From Shinella sp. WSJ-2 (lineage in GTDB: Bacteria; Pseudomonadota; Alphaproteobacteria; Rhizobiales; Rhizobiaceae), in the NCBI RefSeq assembly GCF_003432075.1, contig NZ_QWBU01000001.1, positions 795,259 through 859,258 on the forward strand: a stretch of 64,000 bases of DNA, written 5' to 3'. The notes below the pieces were generated by a model. That model worked only from the letters and a program-made list of their open reading frames with translations. It searched no databases and was not told the DNA's origin. Within the stretch, counting starts at the first letter, position 1. Each line of letters opens with the position of its first letter. A program made the translations under genes and the position numbers. Of this stretch, positions 8,239 to 17,104 are shown piece by piece.

Positions 8239-9532
8239 TGGCGTCGTCCTCTCTGATGCCGAACAGTTTCCTGCGGAAAGCAGCCTTGTCTTGCAGATAG
8301 GTCCGCGTCAACGTCGCCACAACATATTCGCGGAACTTTTCGCTGTAGTGTTCATAAGCGGCATAGAAACCCTGCTTGTCGAAGACGAAGCGGGAGACGA
8401 AGTCATAGGGAACCATCTGTGAAATCAGGCGGTTGACCAGCCATTGATCCGGATGATCAGGTGCCGCGCGCACGAGCTGGAAGCGCCGGTCGGGGGCGAC
8501 CTGCCCCACCTTGATCTCGCCGGTCGACGAAACCGTGCGGATCGCCTCCTGCAGGAAGGGATAAGTGCCGTCGCGGGCGACGAGATCGGCATTGCGGTGC
8601 ATCCAGGTCTGCAGCCAGATGCGGTCGGCTTTCTGGATATCCGTGGTCGGATCGCTCTGGTTGACGAGATTGACCACCGTCATCTCGGCGCGATGCTGGA
8701 AAAGACCCGACGGTTCAACCCAGGAGGCGCGCGGCAGTTCGAGCCGTTTGGTCGAGGCGAGGAAATCGAAGATGCGCTTGGGATCGTCAAGCGCGATGTA
8801 GCTCACCTGCCAGGGTCGCGAACGGCGGAAGCCCGGTACGCTCGGGTCGCAGATGACGGTCGTCGTCTTGTCGTCGAGAAAGACATAGACGCCGCCGAAA
8901 TGGTTTGCCCAGAAGGCCTCGTGGCGAAAGACCAGCTGGTCCGGCACCAGCGCATTCAGGCGGATGTCACCCGTCTGCTTGGCGAGATCTACCATGCGGT
9001 TCAGCATCGCGTCGTCGGACCAGGCATTCGGCACCGTTTTCAGCCGGTCGACCAGCCCGCGCAACTCCCCCGCCTTGCCGAGCATATCCTCGGCCGACAG
9101 CACCTTGAAACGCACCTCGTTGATCGAGAGCAGGTCGTCGATGTCGTTGACGACGGAGACCGAGTCCTCGATCTCGCCATAGAGCGCATCGCGGATGGTG
9201 ATCGCGTTGATCGCCCGCGCATTGGCCGAGAAGAACTCGTGCATCAGCGCCGCGGTGTTCGAAAAGCTCGTATGCACCACCGGCAGGTTCACCTGCTCCG
9301 GCGTCATGATGATGAAGCGGCGGTTGACGCGGTTCGGGTCGAGATAGTCCCGGTCGCCCAGCTCGTCGGCGATTTCAGGCGAGAAACCGGTCATATCAAT
9401 GCGGAAGCTGGTAAGCGCCGTGCGCCGGATACCAAATCCGTCGAGCGCCTTGTTATAGCGCTCGACCAAATGCGGCTCATCCACTGGCAACAGCCGGCCG
9501 TAGATCAGTTCGGCTTCGAGGAGAAGTTTCAT
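8231..9532 (-). CDS. Conserved uncharacterised protein, 433 residues (possibly DUF6638)
   Basis: A 433-residue soluble protein (MKLLLEAELIYGRLLPVDEPH) in the AAA+ operon. I see no signal peptide, membrane helix or catalytic motif. It has an EEDANA-like acidic C-terminus, a GVYVFLDDKTTTVICDP beta-hairpin region near the middle, and several Trp-rich segments (WLQTWMHRNADLV). I believe it corresponds to a Pfam domain of unknown function seen mainly in alphaproteobacteria (possibly DUF6638), but I could not check this. It starts 10 bases after the ATPase stop and overlaps the DUF2333 gene by 8 bases, so it is surely cotranscribed and probably part of the same complex. Confidence 0.75.
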   Translation of the reverse strand: MKLLLEAELIYGRLLPVDEPHLVERYNKALDGFGIRRTALTSFRIDMTGFSPEIADELGDRDYLDPNRVNRRFIIMTPEQVNLPVVHTSFSNTAALMHEFFSANARAINAITIRDALYGEIEDSVSVVNDIDDLLSINEVRFKVLSAEDMLGKAGELRGLVDRLKTVPNAWSDDAMLNRMVDLAKQTGDIRLNALVPDQLVFRHEAFWANHFGGVYVFLDDKTTTVICDPSVPGFRRSRPWQVSYIALDDPKRIFDFLASTKRLELPRASWVEPSGLFQHRAEMTVVNLVNQSDPTTDIQKADRIWLQTWMHRNADLVARDGTYPFLQEAIRTVSSTGEIKVGQVAPDRRFQLVRAAPDHPDQWLVNRLISQMVPYDFVSRFVFDKQGFYAAYEHYSEKFREYVVATLTRTYLQDKAAFRRKLFGIREDDANA

Positions 9533-9542
9533 GCGTCGTCTC

Positions 9543-11453
9543 TCACCAGCGCCCCTCGGCCTTCATCGTCTCCATCTCGCGGATCGCCTTCTCGCGCTGG
9601 CGTTCGCGGCGGATGATGTCGGAGACGGCGGCATCATCGGATTTGTCGGTGTAGCGGAACTCCGAGTCGGCGTAGCGGTTGATCTCCTGCAACACCATCT
9701 CCATCGAAATCGGACCGCGCAGCTCCTCGATCATCGCCTTCTTCTCGTCGTAGCCCTTGTGCATGAAGGCGCCGGCATTGGCGAACCAGTCGTCCGGCAG
9801 CTCCACATCCATGGCGCGCATTTTGATGGCATCGGTGATGTTCTTGATGGCGCGGCCGGTGAAGCGCGGTTCGGCAAGCTTGATGCGGTGCAGATAGGCG
9901 CCGACATCGGCGAGAGACCTGATCGCGCCGTGCTCCTTCTCATGAGCCTCCCAGACGGCGAGCAGACCATCCTCCTGCGGCTTGGCATGCTGCTCGTAGG
10001 AGGTCGAGACGGCGCGCTTGATCTCCTGGCCCGCAAACAGCGTGTGATCGCCGAGCGGGATCGCATGGTTCTTGCCGACCAACATCGCGAAGATATCGAT
10101 ATAGTCATCCTCGGTCTGCGGCCCATCCACCAGCCAGCGGGCGCCGGCACGCTGGCGCAACGCATCGTCCACGTTCTCCGGATAGTTGGAGAACATGCCG
10201 AAAGTGCAGTTGCCGCGTATCACTGTGGAGGCGCCGGCAAAGCTTTCCATCAGCACCGCCGTCACCTCGTGCTGGCCGGCCGAGGCGCGATCATCCGAGC
10301 GCTTGGCCGCGACCTGGTCGACGTCGTCGATCGTGCCGAAGCCGATCGCCTTGGGGTTGATGACGTTGTTGACGAATTCCTTGCAGTTCTGGCCGGATTT
10401 TCCCTGGTAGGAGGAGATCTGGTCGACGCCGAAATTCTCATAGTGGAAGGCGTAGCCGGCGATCTGGCAGTAGTCGTTGACCAAGCCGGCCAGCATCTGG
10501 ATGAGAATCGTCTTGCCGGTGCCGGGCATGCCGTCGCCGATGAAGGTGAAGAGGAAGCCGCCGAGCTCGACGAAGGGGTTGAGCTGACGCTCGAAATCAT
10601 AGGCGACCAGCATCTTCGCGAGCTTCATCGCCTGGTGTTTGGCGATGTGGTTGCCGATGATCTCTTCCGGCTTCTTGAAGGTCATGACCAGCGGCTTGCG
10701 CTTCTGGCCCGGCGCAACGTCGAAGCCCGAAAGCGTGAAGTCATCCTGCTCGATGCGGATATGCGCATTCTCGAAACCGGCAAGGCCGGTGAACCGCGCG
10801 CGGCGGGAAATCAGCCCCTCGATGGCGACGCGCGAGAAGGCGCGGGCGCGGCTGACCAGCGCCGCATCGTCGGGCGCACCGGCCAGCGTGCGGTCGAGGC
10901 CGGAGACCATGCTTTTCAGCGCATCCTGCGGCGTGTCGAAGAGATAGTCGGGCTCACCACCATCCTCCACCGGTTCCCCCTCGCCCGGCAGCGTCGCGCC
11001 GAGATAGGCGGCGAAGGTGAAGGCAGCGATATAAGCGGAGGCCGAGAGCAGCGCCTTGAACTGGTTGGCCTCGTCGCCGGCCAGCGGCGAAGTGAGATTG
11101 CGCGCCTGCAAACTCTCCAGATTGGTCTGGCGGGAAAAGACATCGGAGACCGCCAGCGCGACCTGCAACCCGCGGCGCGAACGGAACAGCACGGCATGCT
11201 GCTGCGGCGACAACAGGGGATCGGCGGCGTGCACGGACTGGATGGTTCTTGCCAGTTCCACCTCGCGCGTGCGACGCGTGCCGGCGGTCGAAACCGTCGA
11301 GACCAAGCGACGACCGGTGCCCGCCAATGTCGTCCCGCTCTTGCCATCCTCGCTTTCGAGAATGACGAGCTTGGTGACGAGGCTCTGCGCCGCCGCCTGA
11401 TGCTTGGCGATATCGTCTTCGTGGATCGTCGTCAGTCCGGCATTAAGGCTCAT
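9543..11453 (-). CDS. AAA+ ATPase, central gene of the five-gene operon
   Basis: A 636-residue protein. Residues 1-290 are a domain I do not recognise. About 295-450 form one AAA+ module: Walker A GDGMPGTGKT (306-315), a Walker B-like segment GFGTIDDVDQ (371-380) with the DD pair, a sensor-1 segment FGMFSNYPE with Asn423, and arginine-finger candidates in ALRQRAGAR (431-439). The C-terminal about 180 residues are helical, ending with a charged RRERQREKAIREMETMKAEG tail. The single ATPase module plus private partner genes suggests a remodelling machine. The substrate is unknown. The start at 11453 has GAGGG upstream and lies 3 bases after the preceding stop. Confidence 0.85.
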   Translation of the reverse strand: MSLNAGLTTIHEDDIAKHQAAAQSLVTKLVILESEDGKSGTTLAGTGRRLVSTVSTAGTRRTREVELARTIQSVHAADPLLSPQQHAVLFRSRRGLQVALAVSDVFSRQTNLESLQARNLTSPLAGDEANQFKALLSASAYIAAFTFAAYLGATLPGEGEPVEDGGEPDYLFDTPQDALKSMVSGLDRTLAGAPDDAALVSRARAFSRVAIEGLISRRARFTGLAGFENAHIRIEQDDFTLSGFDVAPGQKRKPLVMTFKKPEEIIGNHIAKHQAMKLAKMLVAYDFERQLNPFVELGGFLFTFIGDGMPGTGKTILIQMLAGLVNDYCQIAGYAFHYENFGVDQISSYQGKSGQNCKEFVNNVINPKAIGFGTIDDVDQVAAKRSDDRASAGQHEVTAVLMESFAGASTVIRGNCTFGMFSNYPENVDDALRQRAGARWLVDGPQTEDDYIDIFAMLVGKNHAIPLGDHTLFAGQEIKRAVSTSYEQHAKPQEDGLLAVWEAHEKEHGAIRSLADVGAYLHRIKLAEPRFTGRAIKNITDAIKMRAMDVELPDDWFANAGAFMHKGYDEKKAMIEELRGPISMEMVLQEINRYADSEFRYTDKSDDAAVSDIIRRERQREKAIREMETMKAEGRW

Positions 11454-11456
11454 TTG

Positions 11457-12611
11457 TTAGCCCTCGCTGATTACCTGGTTTCCCGAGATGACATGCACCT
11501 TGTAGGCGCCGAAAATGCCCTGCGTCTCGCCGGCGGCGTAGAGCGCCTGATAGGCATCATGCGGCACGAGCGCATGTTTCTCGTAGGCGCTGACGCCCAT
11601 GCGGGTGGCTTCGAGATCGTCGGTCTCGATATGGAACTCTTCCTGCGCGGGTGTCGAGCTCCAAAAGCCCTTCTGCGCCGGGCGCTCGGCCTTGGAGAAG
11701 ACCTCCTGCACCGTCCAGGTGAGCAGCCAGGCGTTCTCCGGCTTGCGCACCTTGGAGAGGATGTCGTTGACGCGCTCGTTGTTTTCGGTGATGCCCGCCG
11801 AATAGAACGGGCCGAGCACGATGCGCCGCAGCTGCTTGGGGTGCAGTGTGGGAAAATCCTTGTCGAGATTGGTGGCGATCGTCACCGGCGTCAGCGAATA
11901 GGCGCTGTTCTTCAGCGTGAAATCGTCGAAACGGCTGGCAAGTTCGGGATTGAGCAGGCCGCCGACCGGCAGCGGGATGTCCACATCCGGATTGAGCTTG
12001 CCGTCCTGCCCCACCAACATCTTGACGACATTGTCGCTCGAATCCTCGATGGTCGCCATGTAGATCATTGGCAAGGTCGCGGTACCATCGAAGGCACCCC
12101 AGCTGACGACGTAATAGGGCCGCATGGTCTTCGGATTGACCGCGACGCGGATCGTCTCCGGCAAAACGAAGGGTGAGAATATGTCGCCCTTGCCGATCTG
12201 TTCCAAATAAAGCCGCTCGGCCATGCGGGCCTGAAGATCTCTCGGGAAAGCCTTCTGGCGAAGAATGAAATCCGCCATTTCGCCACGCAACTGATCGGCA
12301 TTCGGCATTGCAGCGAGGCGCTTTTCGGCGCTCTGCCGGTCGTTTTCCAGCTCCAGCACATTCTGAAAGATCGGAAAGCCGCTTTCGGCACGCGAGACGC
12401 GGAACTGCTCGACGAAGCCGATGCGGTTCTCCCAGCAGGCGAAAGAGGCCTTCAGCCGGGCGAGATAGGGCATGACGACCTCGCCCACCACGGAATTGCG
12501 GTAGAGCGGGGAATTGCGGTCACCCAGGAAGATTTCAAGACCACCCAACGCGGCGCGGATGGTGGAGAAATATTGCGCGACGGCGCTGTCTGCGGGGGCG
12601 TTCATGGGCAT
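11457..12611 (-). CDS. Conserved uncharacterised protein, 384 residues, AAA+ operon
   Basis: A 384-residue soluble protein (MPMNAPADSAVAQYF) that I do not recognise. A helical N-terminal 150 residues, with an SAEKRLAAMP segment, are followed by a beta-rich half (RPYYVVSWGAFDGTATLP, GFWSSTPAQEEFHIETDDLE). A second ATG six bases on (12605) is an equally good start. It lies 46 bases downstream of the coiled-coil gene and 3 bases before the ATPase, so it is part of the same transcript. It has no secretion signal. It probably acts with the ATPase in the cytoplasm, an inference from operon structure only. Confidence 0.7.
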   Translation of the reverse strand: MPMNAPADSAVAQYFSTIRAALGGLEIFLGDRNSPLYRNSVVGEVVMPYLARLKASFACWENRIGFVEQFRVSRAESGFPIFQNVLELENDRQSAEKRLAAMPNADQLRGEMADFILRQKAFPRDLQARMAERLYLEQIGKGDIFSPFVLPETIRVAVNPKTMRPYYVVSWGAFDGTATLPMIYMATIEDSSDNVVKMLVGQDGKLNPDVDIPLPVGGLLNPELASRFDDFTLKNSAYSLTPVTIATNLDKDFPTLHPKQLRRIVLGPFYSAGITENNERVNDILSKVRKPENAWLLTWTVQEVFSKAERPAQKGFWSSTPAQEEFHIETDDLEATRMGVSAYEKHALVPHDAYQALYAAGETQGIFGAYKVHVISGNQVISEG

Positions 12612-12657
12612 CGCGCCCGTTGAGAAACGGCAAGCGCACGATGGGGCATGCGGACCA

Positions 12658-13746
12658 TCACTGCTTCACGTAGTTCGCGGTGTTGTGCTTGTCCATTACA
12701 GCCTGGAAGCGGCGGGCGAAGGCGTCGTCGGCGAGCTTCTTGCGGCGCTGGATGTCCTGCGTCGCCAGCATGTTCTTCTCATGCATTTCGAGAAGGTCGC
12801 CGATATGGCGCTGCGAGGCCGAGCCGATGCCGGCCATGGTCTCTTCCGCCGCCGTATCGACCTGCGAACCCAGCGTGTTGATCTTGTGCGCTACGTCCTG
12901 CTGGGCAGCGGTCTTCAACGAGTCTTCCAGCGCCTTGTAGAGCACGATGCGCTGCTCGGTATCGATGGTCAGCTTGTTGATCAGCGTGTTCTGCGCGGCG
13001 ATCTGGTTGTTGAGCGAATCCACGAAGGTCTGGAACATCGAGGTGTAGCGTTCGAGCGTCTGGCTTTCGGCCAGAAGCTCCTGCTCCTTCGCCTGCATCA
13101 TGTTGTATTCGGTGGCCAGCGCCGAGCGCTCGCCTTCGAGTTCCGTGCGGCTCTTCTGGTCCGTCGAGGCGGCGATGCGGTTTTCGAGATCCATGAGCAG
13201 CGGGTTCAGTTCCTCGATGCGCTTCTGGGTCGCTTCCAGATTGGTCATCGTGCCCTTGCGGCGCTCGATGACCTGAATGAGGCTGGCTTCCGAGGTCTTG
13301 TAGCGCTGGTCGAGGATCGACTTCTGCTCCTTCAGGATGCCCACGATCGTGTCGGACTTGGAGAGCAGCTCCTGCAGATTGCCGGCCAGCGACATGTTGC
13401 GCACGCGATCGGTGCGCATGCGCTGCATCTTCTGCTTGGAGAAGATGCCGATGAACTTTTCATAGCCCGTATAGCTCTTCATGCTCTCGAATTCGGTGCC
13501 GAAGATGTTCGTCGCATCCTCCAGGCCGATGATGAGATCGGCAATATTGCCCTCCATCACCTTCTGCTGGTTGATGACGTCGGAGATCCGGGCGTTCTCG
13601 ATATCGAAATTGACGTCGCCGAGCTTGGTGTCCGCCTTGGCGAACTGGTCGAGAACGGTGCTCGACTGCTCCATCTTGCTGCGCATCTGGTTGACGACGC
13701 TGCGGGTCTTTTCGATTTCCGCGTCGAAGTTCTGAAGTGTGGCCAT
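12658..13746 (-). CDS. Long coiled-coil protein, first gene of AAA+ operon
   Basis: A 362-residue protein (MATLQNFDAEIEKTRS) that is almost wholly alpha-helical with heptad-like spacing, very rich in Gln, Glu, Lys and Leu and with no membrane helix or signal peptide. The middle (about 120-290) resembles the helical core of TelA/tellurite-resistance-type proteins in style, for example ALEDSLKTAAQQDVAHKIN and AAEETMAGIG, but I cannot claim homology. It may belong to a coiled-coil domain of unknown function such as DUF6384. It has a strong GGGGGAC site before the ATG and opens the operon, so it should be the most highly translated member. It could be a scaffold or filament on which the AAA+ ATPase works. 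Confidence 0.72.
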   Translation of the reverse strand: MATLQNFDAEIEKTRSVVNQMRSKMEQSSTVLDQFAKADTKLGDVNFDIENARISDVINQQKVMEGNIADLIIGLEDATNIFGTEFESMKSYTGYEKFIGIFSKQKMQRMRTDRVRNMSLAGNLQELLSKSDTIVGILKEQKSILDQRYKTSEASLIQVIERRKGTMTNLEATQKRIEELNPLLMDLENRIAASTDQKSRTELEGERSALATEYNMMQAKEQELLAESQTLERYTSMFQTFVDSLNNQIAAQNTLINKLTIDTEQRIVLYKALEDSLKTAAQQDVAHKINTLGSQVDTAAEETMAGIGSASQRHIGDLLEMHEKNMLATQDIQRRKKLADDAFARRFQAVMDKHNTANYVKQ

Positions 13747-13910
13747 GCCTTGTCCCCCTTACGTTCTCCACGGCAGACGTCTTCGTCGCCCGATTTATTC
13801 CATCGCGGTAACACTATACGAATTCAGACAGATAGGAACCTGCCCCGCCAGAACATGTGGGACACGGCGGGCGCACCGCAAGATGGTGGCGCCAATTTTT
13901 CTGTCGATCG

Positions 13911-14285
13911 TCAGTCGTCGGCCGGCGCCTTCAGATAGGCGATGAGGTTGGCGATGTCCTCGATCTTCTTCAGACCGGCAAAGGTCATGCGCGTGCCCGG
14001 AACCATCGCCTTGGGCGACAGGAGATACTCGGCGATCTGCGCCTCGCTCCACACCTTGCCGTCCTCGCCGAAGGCCCGCATGGCCGGGGAATAGCTGTAA
14101 TCTTCAATCGTAGCGACCGGCCGGCCGATGATGCCCGACAGCGTCGGCCCGACGCGGTTGACCTTTTCCACCGAATGGCAGGGGGCGCATTTCTTGAACA
14201 CCGCCTTGCCGGCCACCGCGTCGCCCTCGGCAAAAGCCGGGGCGGCAAGACAGAGGAAGATGGCAAATGTCGAATGCGATTTCAT
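13911..14285 (-). CDS. Class I c-type cytochrome, periplasmic
   Basis: A 124-residue precursor with a short signal peptide (FAIFLCLAAPAFA, cleaved about residue 19), one haem-binding CAPCH motif (about 34-38), GPTLSGIIGR and a likely axial methionine in VPGTRMTFAGL. Size and motifs match the small soluble cytochrome c family (cytochrome c2/c550 type) that shuttles electrons in the periplasm. It is on the same strand as the AAA+ operon, 164 bases upstream of its first gene. I see no operator linking them, so I treat it as a separate unit. Its physiological partner cannot be told from the sequence. Confidence 0.9.
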   Translation of the reverse strand: MKSHSTFAIFLCLAAPAFAEGDAVAGKAVFKKCAPCHSVEKVNRVGPTLSGIIGRPVATIEDYSYSPAMRAFGEDGKVWSEAQIAEYLLSPKAMVPGTRMTFAGLKKIEDIANLIAYLKAPADD

Positions 14286-14308
14286 CCTGCGTCCCCTTGG
14301 TCACCGCC

Positions 14309-14896
14309 TCACCCGGCGTTCATGATGTCGTCCCAATGGCGGCGGCAATAGGAAACGTACTTGTCATTGCCGCCGATTTCCACCTGCGCGCCGGATTTTG
14401 CCACCTTGCCGTCGGCGCCGAGGCGCACGACCATCGTCGCCTTGCGGCCGCAATGGCAGATGGTGCGCACCTCGCGCATTTCGTCGGCGATGGCGAGCAG
14501 CGCCTTCGAACCGGGGAAAAGCTTGCCCTGGAAATCCGTGCGCAGCCCATAGGCCATGACGGGGATGGAGAGCCGGTCGGCGACGCGGGCGAGCTGCCAG
14601 ACCTGCTCCTCGGAGAGGAATTGCGCCTCGTCGACGAAGACGCAGGCGATCGCGCCGCCGCCATCGCCGTTCAAGTCCTCGATATGGCTGTAGAGGTCGT
14701 CCGTATGGTCGAAGGCGATGGCATCGGAGGAGAGCCCGATGCGCGAGGAGATGCGGCCGGCCCCGGCGCGGTCGTCGAAGGAGGCGATGAAGATCGCCGT
14801 GCGCATGCCGCGTTCCTGGTAGTTGTAGGACGCCTGCAGGAGCAGCGTCGACTTGCCCGCGTTCATCGTCGCGTAACTGAAATAGAGCTTGGCCAT
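14309..14896 (-). CDS. tdk: Thymidine kinase (type II)
   Basis: A 195-residue kinase of the thymidine salvage pathway. It has the P-loop ATMNAGKST (residues 9-17), a DEAQFLSEEQVWQLA segment with the catalytic Glu/Asp region, and the four-Cys/His zinc lasso made by CHCGRKATM and YCRRHW. The start MAKLYFSYATMNAGKST at 14896 agrees with other type II enzymes. The longer frame from 14965 is discarded. It ends 23 bases before the cytochrome start and may be cotranscribed, without obvious functional link. Confidence 0.95.
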   Translation of the reverse strand: MAKLYFSYATMNAGKSTLLLQASYNYQERGMRTAIFIASFDDRAGAGRISSRIGLSSDAIAFDHTDDLYSHIEDLNGDGGGAIACVFVDEAQFLSEEQVWQLARVADRLSIPVMAYGLRTDFQGKLFPGSKALLAIADEMREVRTICHCGRKATMVVRLGADGKVAKSGAQVEIGGNDKYVSYCRRHWDDIMNAG

Positions 14897-15125
14897 GATT
14901 TTCTCCGTCCCCGCGTCATGACGCGGGAAAAGCCGTTTTTCCAGCCGGAAAGGGCGGAAAACCACAGAAATCCGCGCGGCCCATCCGTTGCGACATCCAT
15001 GTGCAAAATTGCGAACCGGTGCGAAATTAATTGGACGATTCAGGGTGTTCCGGCTACGCCAAGGTGCTTGAAAGCATATCGTTTTGATGATTGGCTAAAC
15101 CACCAGTTATAAGGGGAGCAAAAAT

Positions 15126-16085
15126 ATGAAGACTGCATCACCATTGAAGACCCTGCTTGCCGCCGCCGTTTCCGTTATCGCGCTCGGCGTGGCCGGTGCT
15201 TCGGCTGCGGAAGCCGAAAGCTGCGGCAAGGTCCGCTTCTCGGATGTCGGCTGGACGGACGTGACCTCCACGACCGCCACCGCAAGCGTTATCCTGAAGG
15301 GCCTCGGCTACGAGACGGAAGTCACCGTTCTCTCGGTTCCGGTCACCTATACCTCGCTCAGCAACAAGGACATCGACGTCTTCCTCGGCAACTGGATGCC
15401 GACCCAGGAAGCCGACATCAAGCCGTTCCGCGAAGACGGCTCGGTCGAGACGGTGCGCGAAAACCTCGAAGGCGCGAAGTACACGCTCGCAACCAATGCC
15501 AAGGGCGCCGAGCTCGGCATCAAGGATTTCGCCGACATCGCCAAGCAGAAGGATGCGCTCGGCTCCAAGATCTACGGCATCGAGCCCGGCAATGACGGCA
15601 ACCGCCTGATCATCGACATGGTCTCGGCCAACAAGTTCGGCCTGACCGGCTTCGAAGTGGTCGAATCCTCCGAACAGGGCATGCTGGCCGAAGTCGCCCG
15701 CGCACAGGGCGACGGATCGCCGATCGTCTTCCTCGGCTGGGAACCCCACCCGATGAACGCCAACTTCAAGCTGACCTACCTGACGGGCGGCGACGAGATC
15801 TTCGGCCCCAACTTCGGCGGTGCGACGGTCTATACCAACGTACGCAAGGGCTACGTCACCGAGTGCCCGAACGTCGGCAAGTTCCTCCAGAACCTCAAGT
15901 TCTCGCTGGACATGGAAAACCAGGTCATGGGCAAGATCCTGAACGACGGTCAGGACCCGGAGGCAGCAGCGACCGACTGGATCAAGGCGAACCCGGCCGC
16001 CATCGAACCGTGGCTCGCCGGGGTGACCACCAAGGACGGCAGCGGCGAAGGCTTGGCGGCGGTCAAAACCGCGCTTGGTCTCTAA
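15126..16085 (+). CDS. choX: Choline ABC transporter, periplasmic binding protein ChoX
   Basis: A 319-residue precursor with a signal peptide (about 1-28). All choline-box residues known from the S. meliloti ChoX structure fall at the same precursor positions: Trp43 (VGWTD), Trp90 (GNWMPTQ), Tyr119 (KYTLAT), Asn156 (EPGNDG) and Trp205 (GWEPHPM). This also confirms the start at 15126 (GGGGAG six bases upstream). It binds choline, and more weakly acetylcholine, and delivers it to ChoW/ChoV. It is first in a choXWV operon and is followed by a strong hairpin that probably sets its higher expression over the membrane parts. Confidence 0.97.
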   Translation: MKTASPLKTLLAAAVSVIALGVAGASAAEAESCGKVRFSDVGWTDVTSTTATASVILKGLGYETEVTVLSVPVTYTSLSNKDIDVFLGNWMPTQEADIKPFREDGSVETVRENLEGAKYTLATNAKGAELGIKDFADIAKQKDALGSKIYGIEPGNDGNRLIIDMVSANKFGLTGFEVVESSEQGMLAEVARAQGDGSPIVFLGWEPHPMNANFKLTYLTGGDEIFGPNFGGATVYTNVRKGYVTECPNVGKFLQNLKFSLDMENQVMGKILNDGQDPEAAATDWIKANPAAIEPWLAGVTTKDGSGEGLAAVKTALGL

Positions 16086-16096
16086 CAGGCAAGAAT

Positions 16097-16124
16097 AGGG
16101 CGGGAAGGAAACTTTCCCGCCCTT
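16097..16124 (+). terminator. Hairpin between choX and choW (partial terminator / mRNA stabiliser)
   Basis: A 10-bp stem AGGGCGGGAA/TTCCCGCCCT with a short loop lies 11 bases after the choX stop, followed by a weak CTTCTTCTCTCC tract rather than a pure T run. A second small hairpin (CCGGACA/TGTCCGG, 16159-16178) lies further towards choW. Such structures often leave binding-protein mRNA in excess over the permease mRNA. Confidence 0.65.
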
Positions 16125-16234
16125 CTTCTCTCCGGATAGTGCACCACCAGCAAAACCGCCGGACAGCTTGATGTCCGGAATTGCGAAACGCTTGTTGCAT
16201 ATCGTCGTCAACCTCCAGACTGGGGCTCGCTGCC

Positions 16235-17104
16235 GTGGATTGGCTCACCGTCTCTAAAATTCCGATCGGTCCGATCGCCAAGGAAGCCGTCAGCTGGCTG
16301 ACGACCAATGGCAAGGGCCTGTTCGACTTCCTGAAGGTCTTCCTGCAGGCTGGCATCGATGCCGTGCTCTTCCTGCTGCAAGGCCCCTTCTCGTCCGCCG
16401 GCGGCAAGTTCGGCTATGCCATCGCCCTCATCGTGCTCGTCACGGGGGCCAGCTGGTATTTCCGCCGTTCGATCGGTGTCGCCGTCTTCACCTTTCTCGG
16501 CCTGCTGCTCATCGTGAACCAGGGCTACTGGAAGGAGACGACGGAGACCCTGGCCCTCGTGCTGGCGGCGACCGGCGTCAGCATGGTCGTCGGCATCCCG
16601 CTCGGCATCGCCGCCGCCCGCCGCCCGTGGTTCTATTCGATCCTGCGGCCCGCGCTCGACCTGATGCAGACGATCCCGACCTTCGTCTACCTCATCCCGG
16701 CGCTCATCCTTTTCGGCCTCGGCATGGTGCCCGGCCTGATCGCGACCGTGATCTTCGCCATTCCCGCGCCCATCCGCCTCACCCGCCTCGGCATCATCTC
16801 GACGCCGCCTTCGCTGGTCGAAGCCGCCCAGGCTTTTGGCGCGACACCGAGCCAGGTGCTGCGCAAGGTCGAGCTGCCCTTCGCCACGCCGCAGATCATG
16901 GCCGGTCTCACCCAGACCATCATGCTCTCGCTGTCGATGGTGGTCATCGCCGCCCTCGTCGGCGCCAAGGGTCTTGGCGTTCCCGTGGTGCGCGCGCTCA
17001 ACACCGTGAACATCTCCATGGGATTCGAGGCCGGCCTCTGTATCGTGATCCTCGCGATCATCCTCGACCGCCTCTTCCGCTCTTCCGATGATGGAGACGC
17101 ATGA
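16235..17104 (+). CDS. choW: Choline ABC transporter permease ChoW
   Basis: A 289-residue inner-membrane permease of the glycine betaine/proline/choline family (ProW type). The start is GTG 16235 (VDWLTVSKIPIGPIAKE), matching the N-terminus I recall for S. meliloti ChoW. The longer frame from TTG 16181 adds 18 unlikely residues. At least five hydrophobic helices are visible, and the cytoplasmic coupling loop reads EAAQAFGATPSQVLRKVELP, the usual permease signature that contacts the ATPase. Its stop overlaps the choV start by four bases (ATGA), indicating translational coupling. Confidence 0.95.
   Translation: MDWLTVSKIPIGPIAKEAVSWLTTNGKGLFDFLKVFLQAGIDAVLFLLQGPFSSAGGKFGYAIALIVLVTGASWYFRRSIGVAVFTFLGLLLIVNQGYWKETTETLALVLAATGVSMVVGIPLGIAAARRPWFYSILRPALDLMQTIPTFVYLIPALILFGLGMVPGLIATVIFAIPAPIRLTRLGIISTPPSLVEAAQAFGATPSQVLRKVELPFATPQIMAGLTQTIMLSLSMVVIAALVGAKGLGVPVVRALNTVNISMGFEAGLCIVILAIILDRLFRSSDDGDA

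Noticed and set aside
9531..12176. Plus-strand open frame of 881 codons through the AAA+ operon
   Set aside because: It is antisense to two genes with clear ribosome sites and motifs, has His/Arg/Asp-rich composition typical of reversed high-GC coding strands, and resembles no family.
14897..15125. Possible riboswitch upstream of choX
   Set aside because: No riboswitch architecture or conserved core could be read, only a space with possible promoter elements.
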